Positions 36,945 through 45,578 of a DNA stretch of 64,000 nucleotides are shown here, in pieces. The stretch is from Pseudomonas sp. B6002. Its GTDB lineage: Bacteria > Pseudomonadota > Gammaproteobacteria > Pseudomonadales > Pseudomonadaceae. Location of the stretch: NCBI RefSeq assembly GCF_013385985.1, contig NZ_JACAOY010000009.1, forward strand, positions 1 through 64,000, given 5' to 3'. Both the position numbers and the translations under genes were made by a program. The notes under the pieces are model-generated. The model saw nothing but the letters and a program-made list of their open reading frames with translations. It was not told where the DNA came from and searched no databases. Numbering within the stretch: the first letter of the stretch is position 1; every line of letters starts with the position of its first letter.

Positions 36945-37847
36945 TCAGGCTTTGCCGAACGGTGCGAGCGCCCTGGCGATGGTGCCGGCCAGGCCGCGAC
37001 CACTGAGGTGGCCCGGGTCCATGTCGGGGTTGTAGATGGTGAATTGAATGCCAATGGCCTGTGGCGACTGCATGGCCGTGCGCAGCGTCGTAGCCAGGTC
37101 GTCCCAGGAGAAACCGTCCGGCTGCGGGTGGTCACAGGCCCACATGATGCCCTGGTCCAGCACGTCGACGTCCACGTGAATCCAGAAACCTTCCGGGCCG
37201 TCGACACGGGTCAGGTGGGCCACCGCTTCTTCAGCAGCAGTTTGCGTGCCGAGTATGCGCACTTCGTTGCGGTTGAACGCCAGCAGGTCTTCGGGGATCG
37301 GCTGGCAACGGTTGCGCGCCTGGATCGCACCGTCGCGGTAGCCGAACAGCACCACATCGTCGTCACGCAACAGCGGACGGCGGCCTTCGATGTCGGCCAC
37401 CACCGCCGGGCCACGGCCGGTGGCATAGCCCAGGTCGCTGGCCGACGCGGCGCCGGAGATCGGGTTCTTTTCGGCCTCATAGAAGTCTGCATGGCCGTCC
37501 AGGTAAAACAGCCCGAAGCGCCCACGGCGGCGCAGCGACAACAAGGTGCCCAGCAGGATCGAGCAATCGCCGCCGATCACCACCGGGAACTCGCCCTTGT
37601 CCAGCACCTCCCCTACTTTATTCGCCAGGGTGATGGAGTATTCGTTGATGGCGTGGGGGTTCATGATCTGGGTTTCCGGATCGCGCTCCTCGCGCCACGG
37701 CGGCGACTCCACGCGGCCGGCGTGGCGCGCCCCCAGCCGCTCGGCCAGGCCGGCCTTGAGCAGCACATCCGGCATGCGGGCCACGCCCAAGTGAGTGGGG
37801 ATATGCCCGAGCACGGACGGGGCTTCAATGATTGCGAAGTTACGCAT
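36945..37847 (-). CDS. Arginase/agmatinase-family ureohydrolase
   Basis: 300 residues, the normal size. Ureohydrolases use two Mn ions to release urea from guanidino compounds. Metal motifs: GGDCSILLG (about 92-100), DGHADF (about 117-122) and HVDVDVLD (about 224-231). The first motif is usually GGDHS; here the His ligand is Cys, confirmed at codon level. An N-terminal helical extension (LGVARMPDVLLKAGL) is arginase-like. Substrate not predictable. Urea released here could be linked to nitrogen recycling (inference). Confidence 0.85.
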   Translation of the reverse strand: MRNFAIIEAPSVLGHIPTHLGVARMPDVLLKAGLAERLGARHAGRVESPPWREERDPETQIMNPHAINEYSITLANKVGEVLDKGEFPVVIGGDCSILLGTLLSLRRRGRFGLFYLDGHADFYEAEKNPISGAASASDLGYATGRGPAVVADIEGRRPLLRDDDVVLFGYRDGAIQARNRCQPIPEDLLAFNRNEVRILGTQTAAEEAVAHLTRVDGPEGFWIHVDVDVLDQGIMWACDHPQPDGFSWDDLATTLRTAMQSPQAIGIQFTIYNPDMDPGHLSGRGLAGTIARALAPFGKA

Positions 37848-37977
37848 GGAACATCCTCTCTGGTGTGTTCAACGGCATGGCGGCTGGTTTTTATCGATGT
37901 GCCGCTACACCGGGACCTTCGCAGGGAGTGCGCCAGTGTTGGTTTTAAACGTGGATATTGATTTTTTAAACCGCCCT

Positions 37978-38009
37978 TTCGGTCATTTATCAACGGTTAT
38001 ATGACCGAA
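37978..38009. promoter_or_regulatory. Inverted repeat TTCGGTCAT-N14-ATGACCGAA
   Basis: Perfect 9-bp arms separated by 14 bp. The same core recurs at 38223 and at 45021, all in the two promoter regions of the 38-45 kb cluster. Candidate binding site for the DeoR-family regulator at 44197-44976. Confidence 0.5.
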
Positions 38010-38222
38010 TCACTTTTGCTCTAAAACAACGTTACGGGCGTTAGTGACGCCGCAACTTAGTCATAGTGGGTGCACAACTAAGCGGACGCCTCACTTGAGT
38101 GCACTTGTAACGTTACTTCGCCCCACTGTGTCGCAAAGTAGCAATGTGAAAACTTCCCATACCCCACACAGAAAACCAATAAAACCAATGCTCTATAGGT
38201 TTAAGGCACGCTTTATCCTTTT

Positions 38223-38232
38223 ATGACCGAAT
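38223..38232 (+). promoter_or_regulatory. ATGACCGAAT half-site upstream of the GlpA-like operon
   Basis: Same ten bases as the right arm at 38001-38010, 109 bp before the start at 38341. Probably a single half-site of the same operator family. Confidence 0.4.
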
Positions 38233-38340
38233 TGAATGCCTTAAAAACAACAACTCCACAGTCAATACCTCGACTGGCACAGTCACTGCTCCGTTACCGG
38301 CATTCAAGTCACGTTATCGACACAAGGACTACGCCGCACA

Positions 38341-39747
38341 ATGAGCCCATCATTTGCCCCCCCCACCGACACGTATGATGTCGCGATCATCGGCGCCGGC
38401 GTCGTGGGTTGCGCCATGGCGCGGCGCTTCACCCTTGAAGGGGCACGGGTGCTGTTGCTGGAAAAAGGTACCGACATCCTCTCGGGTGCGAGCAAGGGCA
38501 ACAGTGCCATTTTGCACACCGGTTTCGATGCGCCACCGGGTAGCCTCGAGCTGGCGTGCATGAGAGCGGGTTATCAGGAATACCTGGAGATCCACGGGCA
38601 CATGAACCTGCCGCTGCTCAAGACCGGCGCCATGGTGGTGGCCTGGAGTGACGACGACCTGGCCAAGCTCGACGGCATCCTGCAACAGGCCCATGCCAAC
38701 GGCGTGACCGATGCGCACCTGATCGGCCCGCAGCAGCTCCAGCACGCCGAACCCCACCTGGCCCACGGCGCCCTGGGGGCCGTGGCGGTGCCCGGGGAAT
38801 ATCTGATCGACCCATGGTCGGCGCCCCTGGGTTACCTGCAACACGCCATGGCCCACGGCGCCCGCGTGCACACCGGGACCGACGTCGAGGCCGGGCATTT
38901 TGACGGCCAGGCGTGGCAGCTGCGTACCTCGCGCGGCAGTTATATCGCCAACACCGTGATCAACTGCGCCGGGCTGTTCGGCGACCACCTGGAACACCGC
39001 CTGCTGGGCGACAGCACCTTTAGCATCCACCCGCGCAAAGGCCAGTTCGTGGTGTTCGACAAGGCCGCGTCCGCCCTGCTCGGCAACATCATCCTGCCGG
39101 TGCCCAATGAGCGCACCAAAGGCATCGTCATCACCCGCACCGTCTTTGGCAACTTGCTGGTGGGGCCCACCGCCGAAGAACAGGACGACCGCGTTCACGC
39201 CGGCCTGACCCCGGCCATCCTCAACCAATTGATCGACGCCGCCGTGGCCCGCATTCCGGCGCTGGAGGGCATGCCCGTCACCGCCACCTACGCCGCCCTG
39301 CGCCCCGCCAGCGAGAAGAAGGAATACCGCATCCACGAAGTGACCGGGCAGCACTGGATCACCGTCGGTGGTATCCGCTCCACCGGGCTGACAGCCGCGC
39401 TGGGCATTGCCCGGCATGTGTTCGAGCTGTACAGGCAGCGCGTCCAGCACGCGCCCGTCACACACCTGAGCTGGCCGCACTTGCCCAACCTCGCCGAGCA
39501 CTTGCCACGGGACTATCAACAGCCGGGCTTTGGCGAAATCGTCTGCCACTGCGAGTGGGTCACCTCGCGGGAAATCCAGGCCACCTTTGCCAGCCCCCTG
39601 CCCCCCGGCGACCTCGGTGGCCTCAAGCGTCGCACCCGTGCGTGCATGGGCCGCTGCCAGGGTTTTTACTGCGGCGCCCGCGTGGCCGAACTGAGCGCCG
39701 GGCACCTCGCACTGCCACTGGCCACGGGAGCCGCCCATGAAGACTGA
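38341..39747 (+). CDS. GlpA-like FAD-dependent dehydrogenase with C-terminal BFD-type [2Fe-2S] domain
   Basis: 468 residues. N-terminal FAD motif (DVAIIGAGVVGCAMARRF, about 13-30) and a DAO-type body similar to anaerobic glycerol-3-phosphate dehydrogenase subunit A. The C-terminus has Cys residues of a BFD-like [2Fe-2S] domain (EIVCHCEWVTSREI ... RTRACMGRCQGFYCG). It should oxidise a hydroxyl of a phosphorylated polyol or related compound. First gene of an operon with a second flavoprotein (11-bp overlap) and an FGGY kinase (4-bp overlap after that). Confidence 0.88.
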   Translation: MSPSFAPPTDTYDVAIIGAGVVGCAMARRFTLEGARVLLLEKGTDILSGASKGNSAILHTGFDAPPGSLELACMRAGYQEYLEIHGHMNLPLLKTGAMVVAWSDDDLAKLDGILQQAHANGVTDAHLIGPQQLQHAEPHLAHGALGAVAVPGEYLIDPWSAPLGYLQHAMAHGARVHTGTDVEAGHFDGQAWQLRTSRGSYIANTVINCAGLFGDHLEHRLLGDSTFSIHPRKGQFVVFDKAASALLGNIILPVPNERTKGIVITRTVFGNLLVGPTAEEQDDRVHAGLTPAILNQLIDAAVARIPALEGMPVTATYAALRPASEKKEYRIHEVTGQHWITVGGIRSTGLTAALGIARHVFELYRQRVQHAPVTHLSWPHLPNLAEHLPRDYQQPGFGEIVCHCEWVTSREIQATFASPLPPGDLGGLKRRTRACMGRCQGFYCGARVAELSAGHLALPLATGAAHED

Positions 39748-40999
39748 GTACGTGGACGTGGCAATCATCGGCAGCGGCCCGGCCGGGTTGTCGGCCGCCG
39801 TTGAGCTGCGCCGCCAGGGCGTGGACAACGTGGTGGTGATCGAACGCGACAGCGTGGCCGGTGGCGTGCCGCGCCATTGCGGCCACCCGCCGTTCGGCTT
39901 TCGCGAATACGGCCGTCTCTATACCGGGCCCGACTATGCGCGCCGCAACGTCGCCGAAGCCCTGGCCGCCGGCGTGCAACTGCGCCTGGGCCACACCGTG
40001 ACCCAACTGGGCCATGGCGGTTGCCTGCAGCTGGTGAGCAACGCCGGCGCCGTCACCCTGCAAGCCAAGCGCGTACTGCTGGCCACCGGCGTGCGCGAGA
40101 ACCCGCGCTCGGCGCGCCTGATCGGCGGTGACCGGCCCCTGGGGGTGATCAACACCGGTGCCCTGCAAGCCTACCTGTACCTGCAACACCTCAAGCCGTT
40201 CGAACGGCCGCTGATTATCGGCAGCGAACTGGTGAGTTTGTCCTCGGTGTTCAGTTGCCGCCGTGCCGGGATCAAGCCGGTGGCGATGATCGAGTCGAAC
40301 TTCCGTGCCACCGCGCGTTGGCCGTTGTCGCTGTTCCCATGGCTGTGCGGCGTACCGGTGCATTACGGCGCGCAGCTATTGGAGATCCACGGCACCGGTC
40401 GCGTGGAGGCCGCCAGCGTGCGCCTGGCCAACGGGCAGGTGCAGCGCCTGGACTGCGATGGCGTGCTGCTCACCGGGCAGTTCCTGCCGGAAGCCAGCCT
40501 GGTGCGCCAAAGCCACTTGATGCTGGACCCGGGCAGCCGTGGCCCGGTGATCGACCAATACGGCCGTTGCTCCGACCCGGCCTACTTCGCCGCCGGCAAC
40601 CTGCTGCGCCCGGTGGAAACCGCCGGCTGGTCGTGGCGCGAAGGGGCCCGCGTGGCACACCTGCTGGCCAAGGACTTGCGCGGTGAAATCCCCGCGGCCC
40701 AGCGCACCCTGGCCATCCGCTGCCGCCCGCCGTTGAAGCTCTGCGTGCCGCAACGTTTTGCCCCAACCGGCGTGGCCGGCCTTGAGCACCTGCAATTGCG
40801 CGTCAGCACAGCCTGCGAAGGCAAATTGACGGTGTATGCCGACGGCGTGCCGATCTGGAGCAAGGCCCTGGCCTGCCTGCCGGAGCGACGCATTTTGATC
40901 CCCATTGCCGCACTCAAACTCAACGCCCGTATCACGCAACTGGATGTCGACTTTGTCGGCCATGAACACCCCGCGCCGAACAAAGGAGAGACGCCATGA
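39737..40999 (+). CDS. NAD(P)/FAD-dependent oxidoreductase, partner of the GlpA-like protein
   Basis: 420 residues. FAD motif VAIIGSGPAGLSAAVELRRQG (split over about 6-26), VLLATGVRENPRSARLIGG, and a second dinucleotide region near 155. After residue about 325 there is an extra C-terminal segment of roughly 90 residues (RPPLKLCVPQRFAP...), rich in beta-strand pattern, that I do not recognise; it contains few Cys and is not a BFD domain. Similar paired flavoproteins occur beside glycerol kinase-like genes, where the second passes electrons from the first. Start overlaps the upstream gene by 11 bp. Confidence 0.85.
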   Translation: MKTEYVDVAIIGSGPAGLSAAVELRRQGVDNVVVIERDSVAGGVPRHCGHPPFGFREYGRLYTGPDYARRNVAEALAAGVQLRLGHTVTQLGHGGCLQLVSNAGAVTLQAKRVLLATGVRENPRSARLIGGDRPLGVINTGALQAYLYLQHLKPFERPLIIGSELVSLSSVFSCRRAGIKPVAMIESNFRATARWPLSLFPWLCGVPVHYGAQLLEIHGTGRVEAASVRLANGQVQRLDCDGVLLTGQFLPEASLVRQSHLMLDPGSRGPVIDQYGRCSDPAYFAAGNLLRPVETAGWSWREGARVAHLLAKDLRGEIPAAQRTLAIRCRPPLKLCVPQRFAPTGVAGLEHLQLRVSTACEGKLTVYADGVPIWSKALACLPERRILIPIAALKLNARITQLDVDFVGHEHPAPNKGETP

Positions 41000-42411
41000 G
41001 AATTGCCGCCCTGGACCAAGGCACCACCAGCACCCGCGTGCTGGTGGTCAGCGATGACGGCTCGGCCGATATCCAGCTCGCCTTGCGCCACCAGCAACAC
41101 CACCCGCAGCCGGGCTGGGTCGAGCATGACCCGCTGGAGCTGCTGGCCAACCTGCAACGCTGCCTCGAATCCACCGGGCGCGTGGATGCCATCGGCCTGG
41201 CCAACCAGGGTGAAAGCTGCCTGGCGTGGGACGCGATCACCGGCAAGCCGCTGTCGCCGGTGATCGTCTGGCAAGACAACCGCACCGGCCCGGCCATCGA
41301 GCGGCTGCGCGCCGAAGGCGGCGAAGGCCTGACCCTGGCCCGTGCCGGGCTGCCCCTGGACCCGTACTTTTCCGCAAGCAAGCTGAGCTGGATCATCAAC
41401 CACCTGCCCGCCGCCCAGCAGGCGCTCAAGGCCGGGCGCCTGCGCCTGGGCACCAGTGACGCGTGGTTTCTCGACCGCCTTACCGGGGTGTTCGCCACCG
41501 ATGTCACCACCGCATCGCGCACCTCGCTGATGAACCTGGCCACCGGGCAATGGGACGCCGAACTCTGTGAACTGTTCGGGGTACCCATCGAGACCCTGCC
41601 GCCGATTCTCGACACCGTCGGCCATTTCGGTGAGATCGGCGCCACGCCGGTCACCGCCGCAGTGGTCGACCAGCAAGCCTCGTTGTATGGCCACGGCTGC
41701 CGCAAGGCCGGCGATGCCAAGATCACCTTTGGCACCGGCGCGTTTGCCCTGACCCTGACCGGCGACGAGATCATCCGCGCCCCGGACAAAGGCCTGCTCG
41801 CCACCATCGCCTGGCAGATCGACGGCAAGCCGGTGTACGCCATGGACGGCGGTGTGTACGACGCCAGCGCCGCCGTGGAATGGGCTGGCCGGTTGGGCTT
41901 GTTCAGTGATTTTTCCGAACTGGCCGGCTTCGACCAGCCCCCGGCGATTGCCCGCCAGCTGGCGTTCGTGCCGGCATTGTCGGGCCTGGCCTGCCCACAC
42001 TGGGATCGCAGCGCGGCCGCCTTGTGGGTGGGCATGCACGGCGGCACCACGCGTCAGGACATGTGCCAGGCCGTGCTGGAAGGCGTGGCCCTGCGCAGTG
42101 TCGAGGTGATCAGCGCCATGGACCAGTTCCTCAGCGTCACCGACCGCCTGTCCATCGACGGCGGCCTGGCGCGCAGCCCCTATTTCGCGCAGTTCCTCGC
42201 CGACGCCTTGCAACGGTGCATCGTGACCCAGCGTTTCGACGAACTTACCGCCTTTGGTTGTGCAGCACTGGCCGCCCGTGGACTGGGCAAAACCCTGGTG
42301 GCACCGCGCAACACCTGCACCGAGTTCCACCCCAGGGTCAGCGCGGCCACCGCCCGCGCGTGGAGGGACACCTTCAGCGACGCGGTCAGCCGCTGTCGCA
42401 CCTGGCGCTAG
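40996..42411 (+). CDS. FGGY-family carbohydrate kinase, glycerol kinase-like but lacking the glycerol-binding Arg
   Basis: 471 residues. ATPase signature LDQGTTSTRVLVV at the N-terminus; VVDQQASLYGHG (D225 catalytic base, Q226) and GTGAFALTLTG. In GlpK the motif NQRET supplies Arg83 and Glu84 to glycerol; here it is NQGES (Gly72, Glu73). Trp92 and Tyr124 of the pocket are kept. So the substrate is probably not glycerol but a larger or amino-substituted polyol (inference). Overlaps the upstream flavoprotein by 4 bp; a permease follows after 208 bp. Confidence 0.88.
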   Translation: MRIAALDQGTTSTRVLVVSDDGSADIQLALRHQQHHPQPGWVEHDPLELLANLQRCLESTGRVDAIGLANQGESCLAWDAITGKPLSPVIVWQDNRTGPAIERLRAEGGEGLTLARAGLPLDPYFSASKLSWIINHLPAAQQALKAGRLRLGTSDAWFLDRLTGVFATDVTTASRTSLMNLATGQWDAELCELFGVPIETLPPILDTVGHFGEIGATPVTAAVVDQQASLYGHGCRKAGDAKITFGTGAFALTLTGDEIIRAPDKGLLATIAWQIDGKPVYAMDGGVYDASAAVEWAGRLGLFSDFSELAGFDQPPAIARQLAFVPALSGLACPHWDRSAAALWVGMHGGTTRQDMCQAVLEGVALRSVEVISAMDQFLSVTDRLSIDGGLARSPYFAQFLADALQRCIVTQRFDELTAFGCAALAARGLGKTLVAPRNTCTEFHPRVSAATARAWRDTFSDAVSRCRTWR

Positions 42412-42619
42412 CCACAGGCAACCGGTGACAACAGGCAGTTGCCACCCGCTTCACCGCCAGGGAATTGACCGGCTCACAACGCCGAAAAAGGCAAAACCAC
42501 AACAAAAAACACGCTGGCATATGAAGTGCGTCACCCCGTCGGGCCCCGGGCGTCGCAGGTTGCCCTGTCAACCCGTGCGCCGAGCCTTGTCCTGTGCATT
42601 TTTTGAAGGAGACATCCCC

Positions 42620-44095
42620 ATGTCTGACACTCTTTCGAGTCCGCAAACCGTTTTACCCGATAAAGGTGCCGACAGCGGCACCGGCTACAAAGAACAGTTC
42701 GAACGCTCTCTGGGCAAGTTCGAATCCTTTGCCGTGGCGTTTTCGTTTATCTCGATCACCACCGGGCTGTTTTCCACCTACGGTTCGGTGCTGGTCTCCA
42801 GCGGCCCCATCGGCATGTGGACCTGGCCCATCGCAACCCTCGGCACGCTGCTGGTGGCACTGGTGTTCGGGCTGCTGGCGAGCAAGATCCCGCTGTCCGG
42901 TTTCAGCTACCAGTGGGCCAGTCGCCTGGTCAACCCGGTGTTGGGCTGGTGGTTTGGCTGGATGAGTTTCGCGTTCATCGCGGTGGTGCTGCTGGCGGTG
43001 GATTACGGGCTGGCCCAGGTGGCGCTGTTCCCCTTGCTCGGGCTTGAGTACTCCCCGGCGGCGGGCGCCATCACCACTGTGGTGGTGCTGTTTATCCAGA
43101 TGCTGCTGATCATCTGGTCGACGCCGATCCTGACCAAGATCAACAACATGGCCGTGGGGGCGGAAGTGATCGCGATGATCGGCCTGATCGTCGGCATCGG
43201 CATCGCCGTGACCTTCTTCGGCAAGGGCCAGGCGTCCAACCTGCTGTCCACCGGCATTGCCCCCACCGAGCACTACTACGGCTGGCTCGGCCCGTTCATG
43301 CTCTCGGGCCTGCTCGGCGCCTTCACCCTGGTGGGTTGGGAAGCGGCGGCCAACCTGGCCGAAGAGACCCTCAACCCCAAGCAGGTGGTGCCTCGGGCGA
43401 TGGTCCACGCGGTGCTGGCCAGTGGCGTGATGGGCACGTTGTTCCTGATGGTGATCGGCATGGGCCTGGGCGATCAAGTGGCTGAGTTGAGCAAGAGTTC
43501 GGCACCGGTGGCCGACGTGATCCGCATCACCCTGGGCGAAACCCTGAGCAAGCTCATCCTGTTGGTGGTGTGCGTGGCGATCTTTGCCTGTGGCCTGGTG
43601 ATCATGACCAGCAACAGCCGCCTGGTGCACGCCATGGCCCGCGACGGGCGCCTGCCGTTCGCCGAAGCCTTGAGCTACGTGCCACGCCCCACCGGCGGCC
43701 CGCTGTGGGCGACGATCCTGGCGGCGCTGATCCCGATGATCATCGTGCTGAGCTTCTACAGCGACCCCGACGCCCTCACGCAAATTCTCGGTGCGGCCAC
43801 CCTGCTGCCGGCCCTGCTCTACAGTGCCACCGTGCTGCTGTACATCGGCACTCGCCACAAACAGCTGCACCACGCCGACGACTTTACCCTGGGCAAATGG
43901 GAATGGCCGGTGGTGGCTGGCGCGTGTCTGTGGCTGTTCGTGGAGCTGTGCGTGTTCATGATCCCGGCGGACTTTCGCGTGGCGCAGATGTACGTGCTGG
44001 GCCTGATCGCGGTCGGCGCCGTGGTGTTTGCCTGCGTGTGGGTCACCCGTCGCAAGCAACTGGAACAGATGCCGCCGATCCAGCATTACCTGTAA
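42620..44095 (+). CDS. APC-superfamily amino acid/amine permease
   Basis: 491 residues with about twelve membrane segments. N-terminal segment GKFESFAVAFSFISITTGLFSTYG and PLSGFSYQWASRLVNPVLGWWFGW resemble amine/ethanolamine or GABA permeases of the APC superfamily. GAAGGAGA before the ATG at 42620. Its place after the kinase suggests it imports the cluster's substrate, implying an amino-bearing compound (inference). Ends 101 bp before the convergent deoR gene, with a hairpin between. Confidence 0.88.
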   Translation: MSDTLSSPQTVLPDKGADSGTGYKEQFERSLGKFESFAVAFSFISITTGLFSTYGSVLVSSGPIGMWTWPIATLGTLLVALVFGLLASKIPLSGFSYQWASRLVNPVLGWWFGWMSFAFIAVVLLAVDYGLAQVALFPLLGLEYSPAAGAITTVVVLFIQMLLIIWSTPILTKINNMAVGAEVIAMIGLIVGIGIAVTFFGKGQASNLLSTGIAPTEHYYGWLGPFMLSGLLGAFTLVGWEAAANLAEETLNPKQVVPRAMVHAVLASGVMGTLFLMVIGMGLGDQVAELSKSSAPVADVIRITLGETLSKLILLVVCVAIFACGLVIMTSNSRLVHAMARDGRLPFAEALSYVPRPTGGPLWATILAALIPMIIVLSFYSDPDALTQILGAATLLPALLYSATVLLYIGTRHKQLHHADDFTLGKWEWPVVAGACLWLFVELCVFMIPADFRVAQMYVLGLIAVGAVVFACVWVTRRKQLEQMPPIQHYL

Positions 44096-44171
44096 GCCAC
44101 ACCCCCTTCGCCCACCTGATACGGCAGAGGCTGCACCCCAGCCTTGCGGCATCCGGCTGCGCGCGATTCCT

Positions 44172-44191
44172 CGGCTGCCCCTGGGCAGCCG
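44172..44191. terminator. Hairpin between the permease and deoR genes
   Basis: CGGCTGCCC-CT-GGGCAGCCG, perfect 9-bp arms, followed by GGGGTTT on the plus strand. Both convergent transcripts would form it. No real T-tract, so terminator strength is uncertain. Confidence 0.4.
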
Positions 44192-44196
44192 GGGGT

Positions 44197-44976
44197 TTAC
44201 CAATCGGTTTTCGGAGTGACCTGCGCCTCATGCACGTCCACATTGGCCCGCGCCAACGCACTGCCCAGCTCGCCCACCGGCTTGCGATCGATGATCAAGC
44301 GGTCGATGCGCTCCAGGGGAAACACCTGGAACAACGCACTGCGGCCGAGCTTGGACGAGTCGGCGATCACCGTGAGGTAGCGCGCCCGGGCAATCATCGC
44401 ACGGGCGATCTCGGCCTCTTCGATGGAGAAGTCGAACGCACCGTCCACGCTCAGGGCGCCGATGGTGACCACGGCGTGCTCGGCGTTGAAACGGGCGATC
44501 TGCTCCAGCGCCAGCGGCCCGCTGTTCTGGTTGGATTCGGGGCGGTACTCGCCACCGATCATGAACACCCGGTTGCCACTGGCGCCGATGCTGTCGGCGA
44601 TCTGCAGGGAGTTGGTGATCACCGTGATGCGGTTGAGCCGCGCCAGTTCGCGGGCGAAAAACAAGGTGGTGGTGCCGGTATCGATCAGCAGGCTGTCGCC
44701 CGGCGAATACAAGCCGGCGGCATAGCGCGCCACTGCGCGTTTTTCCTGGGAGAACTCGTTCATGCGGGTCTGGAACGCGTTCTCGTGTTCACCACGGGGT
44801 GGCAACGAGGCCCCGCCATGGAACTTGGTGACCTGGCCGCTATCGGCGAGGTCCGCCAGGTCGCGGCGAATGGTTTCCTGGGAGGCGCTGAGGGTACGGG
44901 CCAGTTCGTCGACGGAGATGCGCTCGCGCTGGCGAAGCAGTTCGAGGATGTGCTGGCGGCGCTCGTTGGGACGCAT
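44197..44976 (-). CDS. DeoR/GlpR-family transcriptional regulator
   Basis: 259 residues. N-terminal DeoR helix-turn-helix (ERRQHILELLRQRERISVDELARTLSASQETIRRDL) and the DeoR C-terminal sensor domain (GTTTLFFARELARLNRITVITNS, IGGEYRPES, ADSSKLGRSALFQV). This family usually responds to sugar phosphates, so the product of the FGGY kinase is the obvious effector. Divergent from the DUF1937 gene, with a TTCGGTCA site between them. Confidence 0.92.
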   Translation of the reverse strand: MRPNERRQHILELLRQRERISVDELARTLSASQETIRRDLADLADSGQVTKFHGGASLPPRGEHENAFQTRMNEFSQEKRAVARYAAGLYSPGDSLLIDTGTTTLFFARELARLNRITVITNSLQIADSIGASGNRVFMIGGEYRPESNQNSGPLALEQIARFNAEHAVVTIGALSVDGAFDFSIEEAEIARAMIARARYLTVIADSSKLGRSALFQVFPLERIDRLIIDRKPVGELGSALARANVDVHEAQVTPKTDW

Positions 44977-45020
44977 GGCGGTCTCCGTGTCGGTGTTGAG
45001 GTGAAGGCAAAACTAAGTGG

Positions 45021-45029
45021 ATTCGGTCA
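45021..45029. promoter_or_regulatory. ATTCGGTCA site between deoR and the DUF1937 gene
   Basis: Same core as the three arms upstream of the GlpA-like operon, here 45 bp before deoR and 58 bp before the DUF1937 gene. Fits autoregulation by the DeoR-family protein. Confidence 0.42.
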
Positions 45030-45087
45030 CCAATTCAACAGATAAGCCACAGAATTTTATTCATTCATCAAAAAAACAGAGGTATTT

Positions 45088-45444
45088 ATGCGCAAGATTT
45101 TTCTCGCCTGCCCTTACAGCCATGCCGATGCGGCCGTGGTCGAGGAACGGTTTATCGCTTGCAACAAGGTTGCTGCCGGGATTATCGAGGCGGGTCATGC
45201 CGTGTTCAGCCAAGTGTCGATGTCTCACCCGATCAACCAGACGTTCGTGGGCAAGGACAACGCAGCCATCGGCAAGCTATGGGCGCCGGTGGATGAGGTG
45301 TTCATGGCGTTGCTCGACGAGCTGATCGTGCTGGACCTGCCGGGGTGGGAATTGAGTGGGGGGATCAAGCGCGAGATCGCGTTTTTTGAAGCCAGGGGAC
45401 GCCGGGTAAGCCTGTGGTCGAACGTTGCAGCACAATTCACCTGA
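45088..45444 (+). CDS. DUF1937-family protein (nucleoside deoxyribosyltransferase-like fold)
   Basis: 118 residues. IFLACPYSHADAAVVEERF at the N-terminus, FSQVSMSHPIN and the C-terminal LDLPGWELSGGIKREIAFFEARG are typical of DUF1937 and the related nucleoside 2-deoxyribosyltransferase fold, which suggests binding or cleavage of an N-glycosidic or similar bond. Activity unknown. Divergent from deoR, sharing the intergenic TTCGGTCA site, so likely part of that regulon. Confidence 0.8.
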   Translation: MRKIFLACPYSHADAAVVEERFIACNKVAAGIIEAGHAVFSQVSMSHPINQTFVGKDNAAIGKLWAPVDEVFMALLDELIVLDLPGWELSGGIKREIAFFEARGRRVSLWSNVAAQFT

Positions 45445-45469
45445 CCCTGACGGCTAATTCCTATCCCCC

Positions 45470-45560
45470 CTGTAGGAGCTGGCTTGCCAGCGATGGCGGC
45501 AGGTCAGGCAACTTCGCGTCCACTGACAGATCGCCATCGCCGGCAAGCCGGCTCCTACAG
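45470..45560. repeat. REPIN between the DUF1937 gene and urtE
   Basis: CTGTAGGAGCTGGCTTGCC at the left, inverted counterpart GGCAAGCCGGCTCCTACAG at the right, 91 bp. Lies after both convergent genes. Confidence 0.9.
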
Positions 45561-45578
45561 GTCCAACACACCGGCAGG

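Larger units (their letters stand above)
37848..38340. other. 493-bp divergent intergenic region (ureohydrolase / GlpA-like operon)
   Basis: No credible gene; a 60-codon frame at 38044-38226 has no family features. A/T-rich. It contains an inverted pair of TTCGGTCAT at 37978-38009 and a further ATGACCGAAT at 38223-38232, candidate operators for the cluster starting at 38341. Confidence 0.6.

Noticed and set aside
38044-38226. 60-codon frame in the ureohydrolase/GlpA-like intergenic region
   Set aside because: No family features, no start context, and it overlaps likely regulatory DNA.
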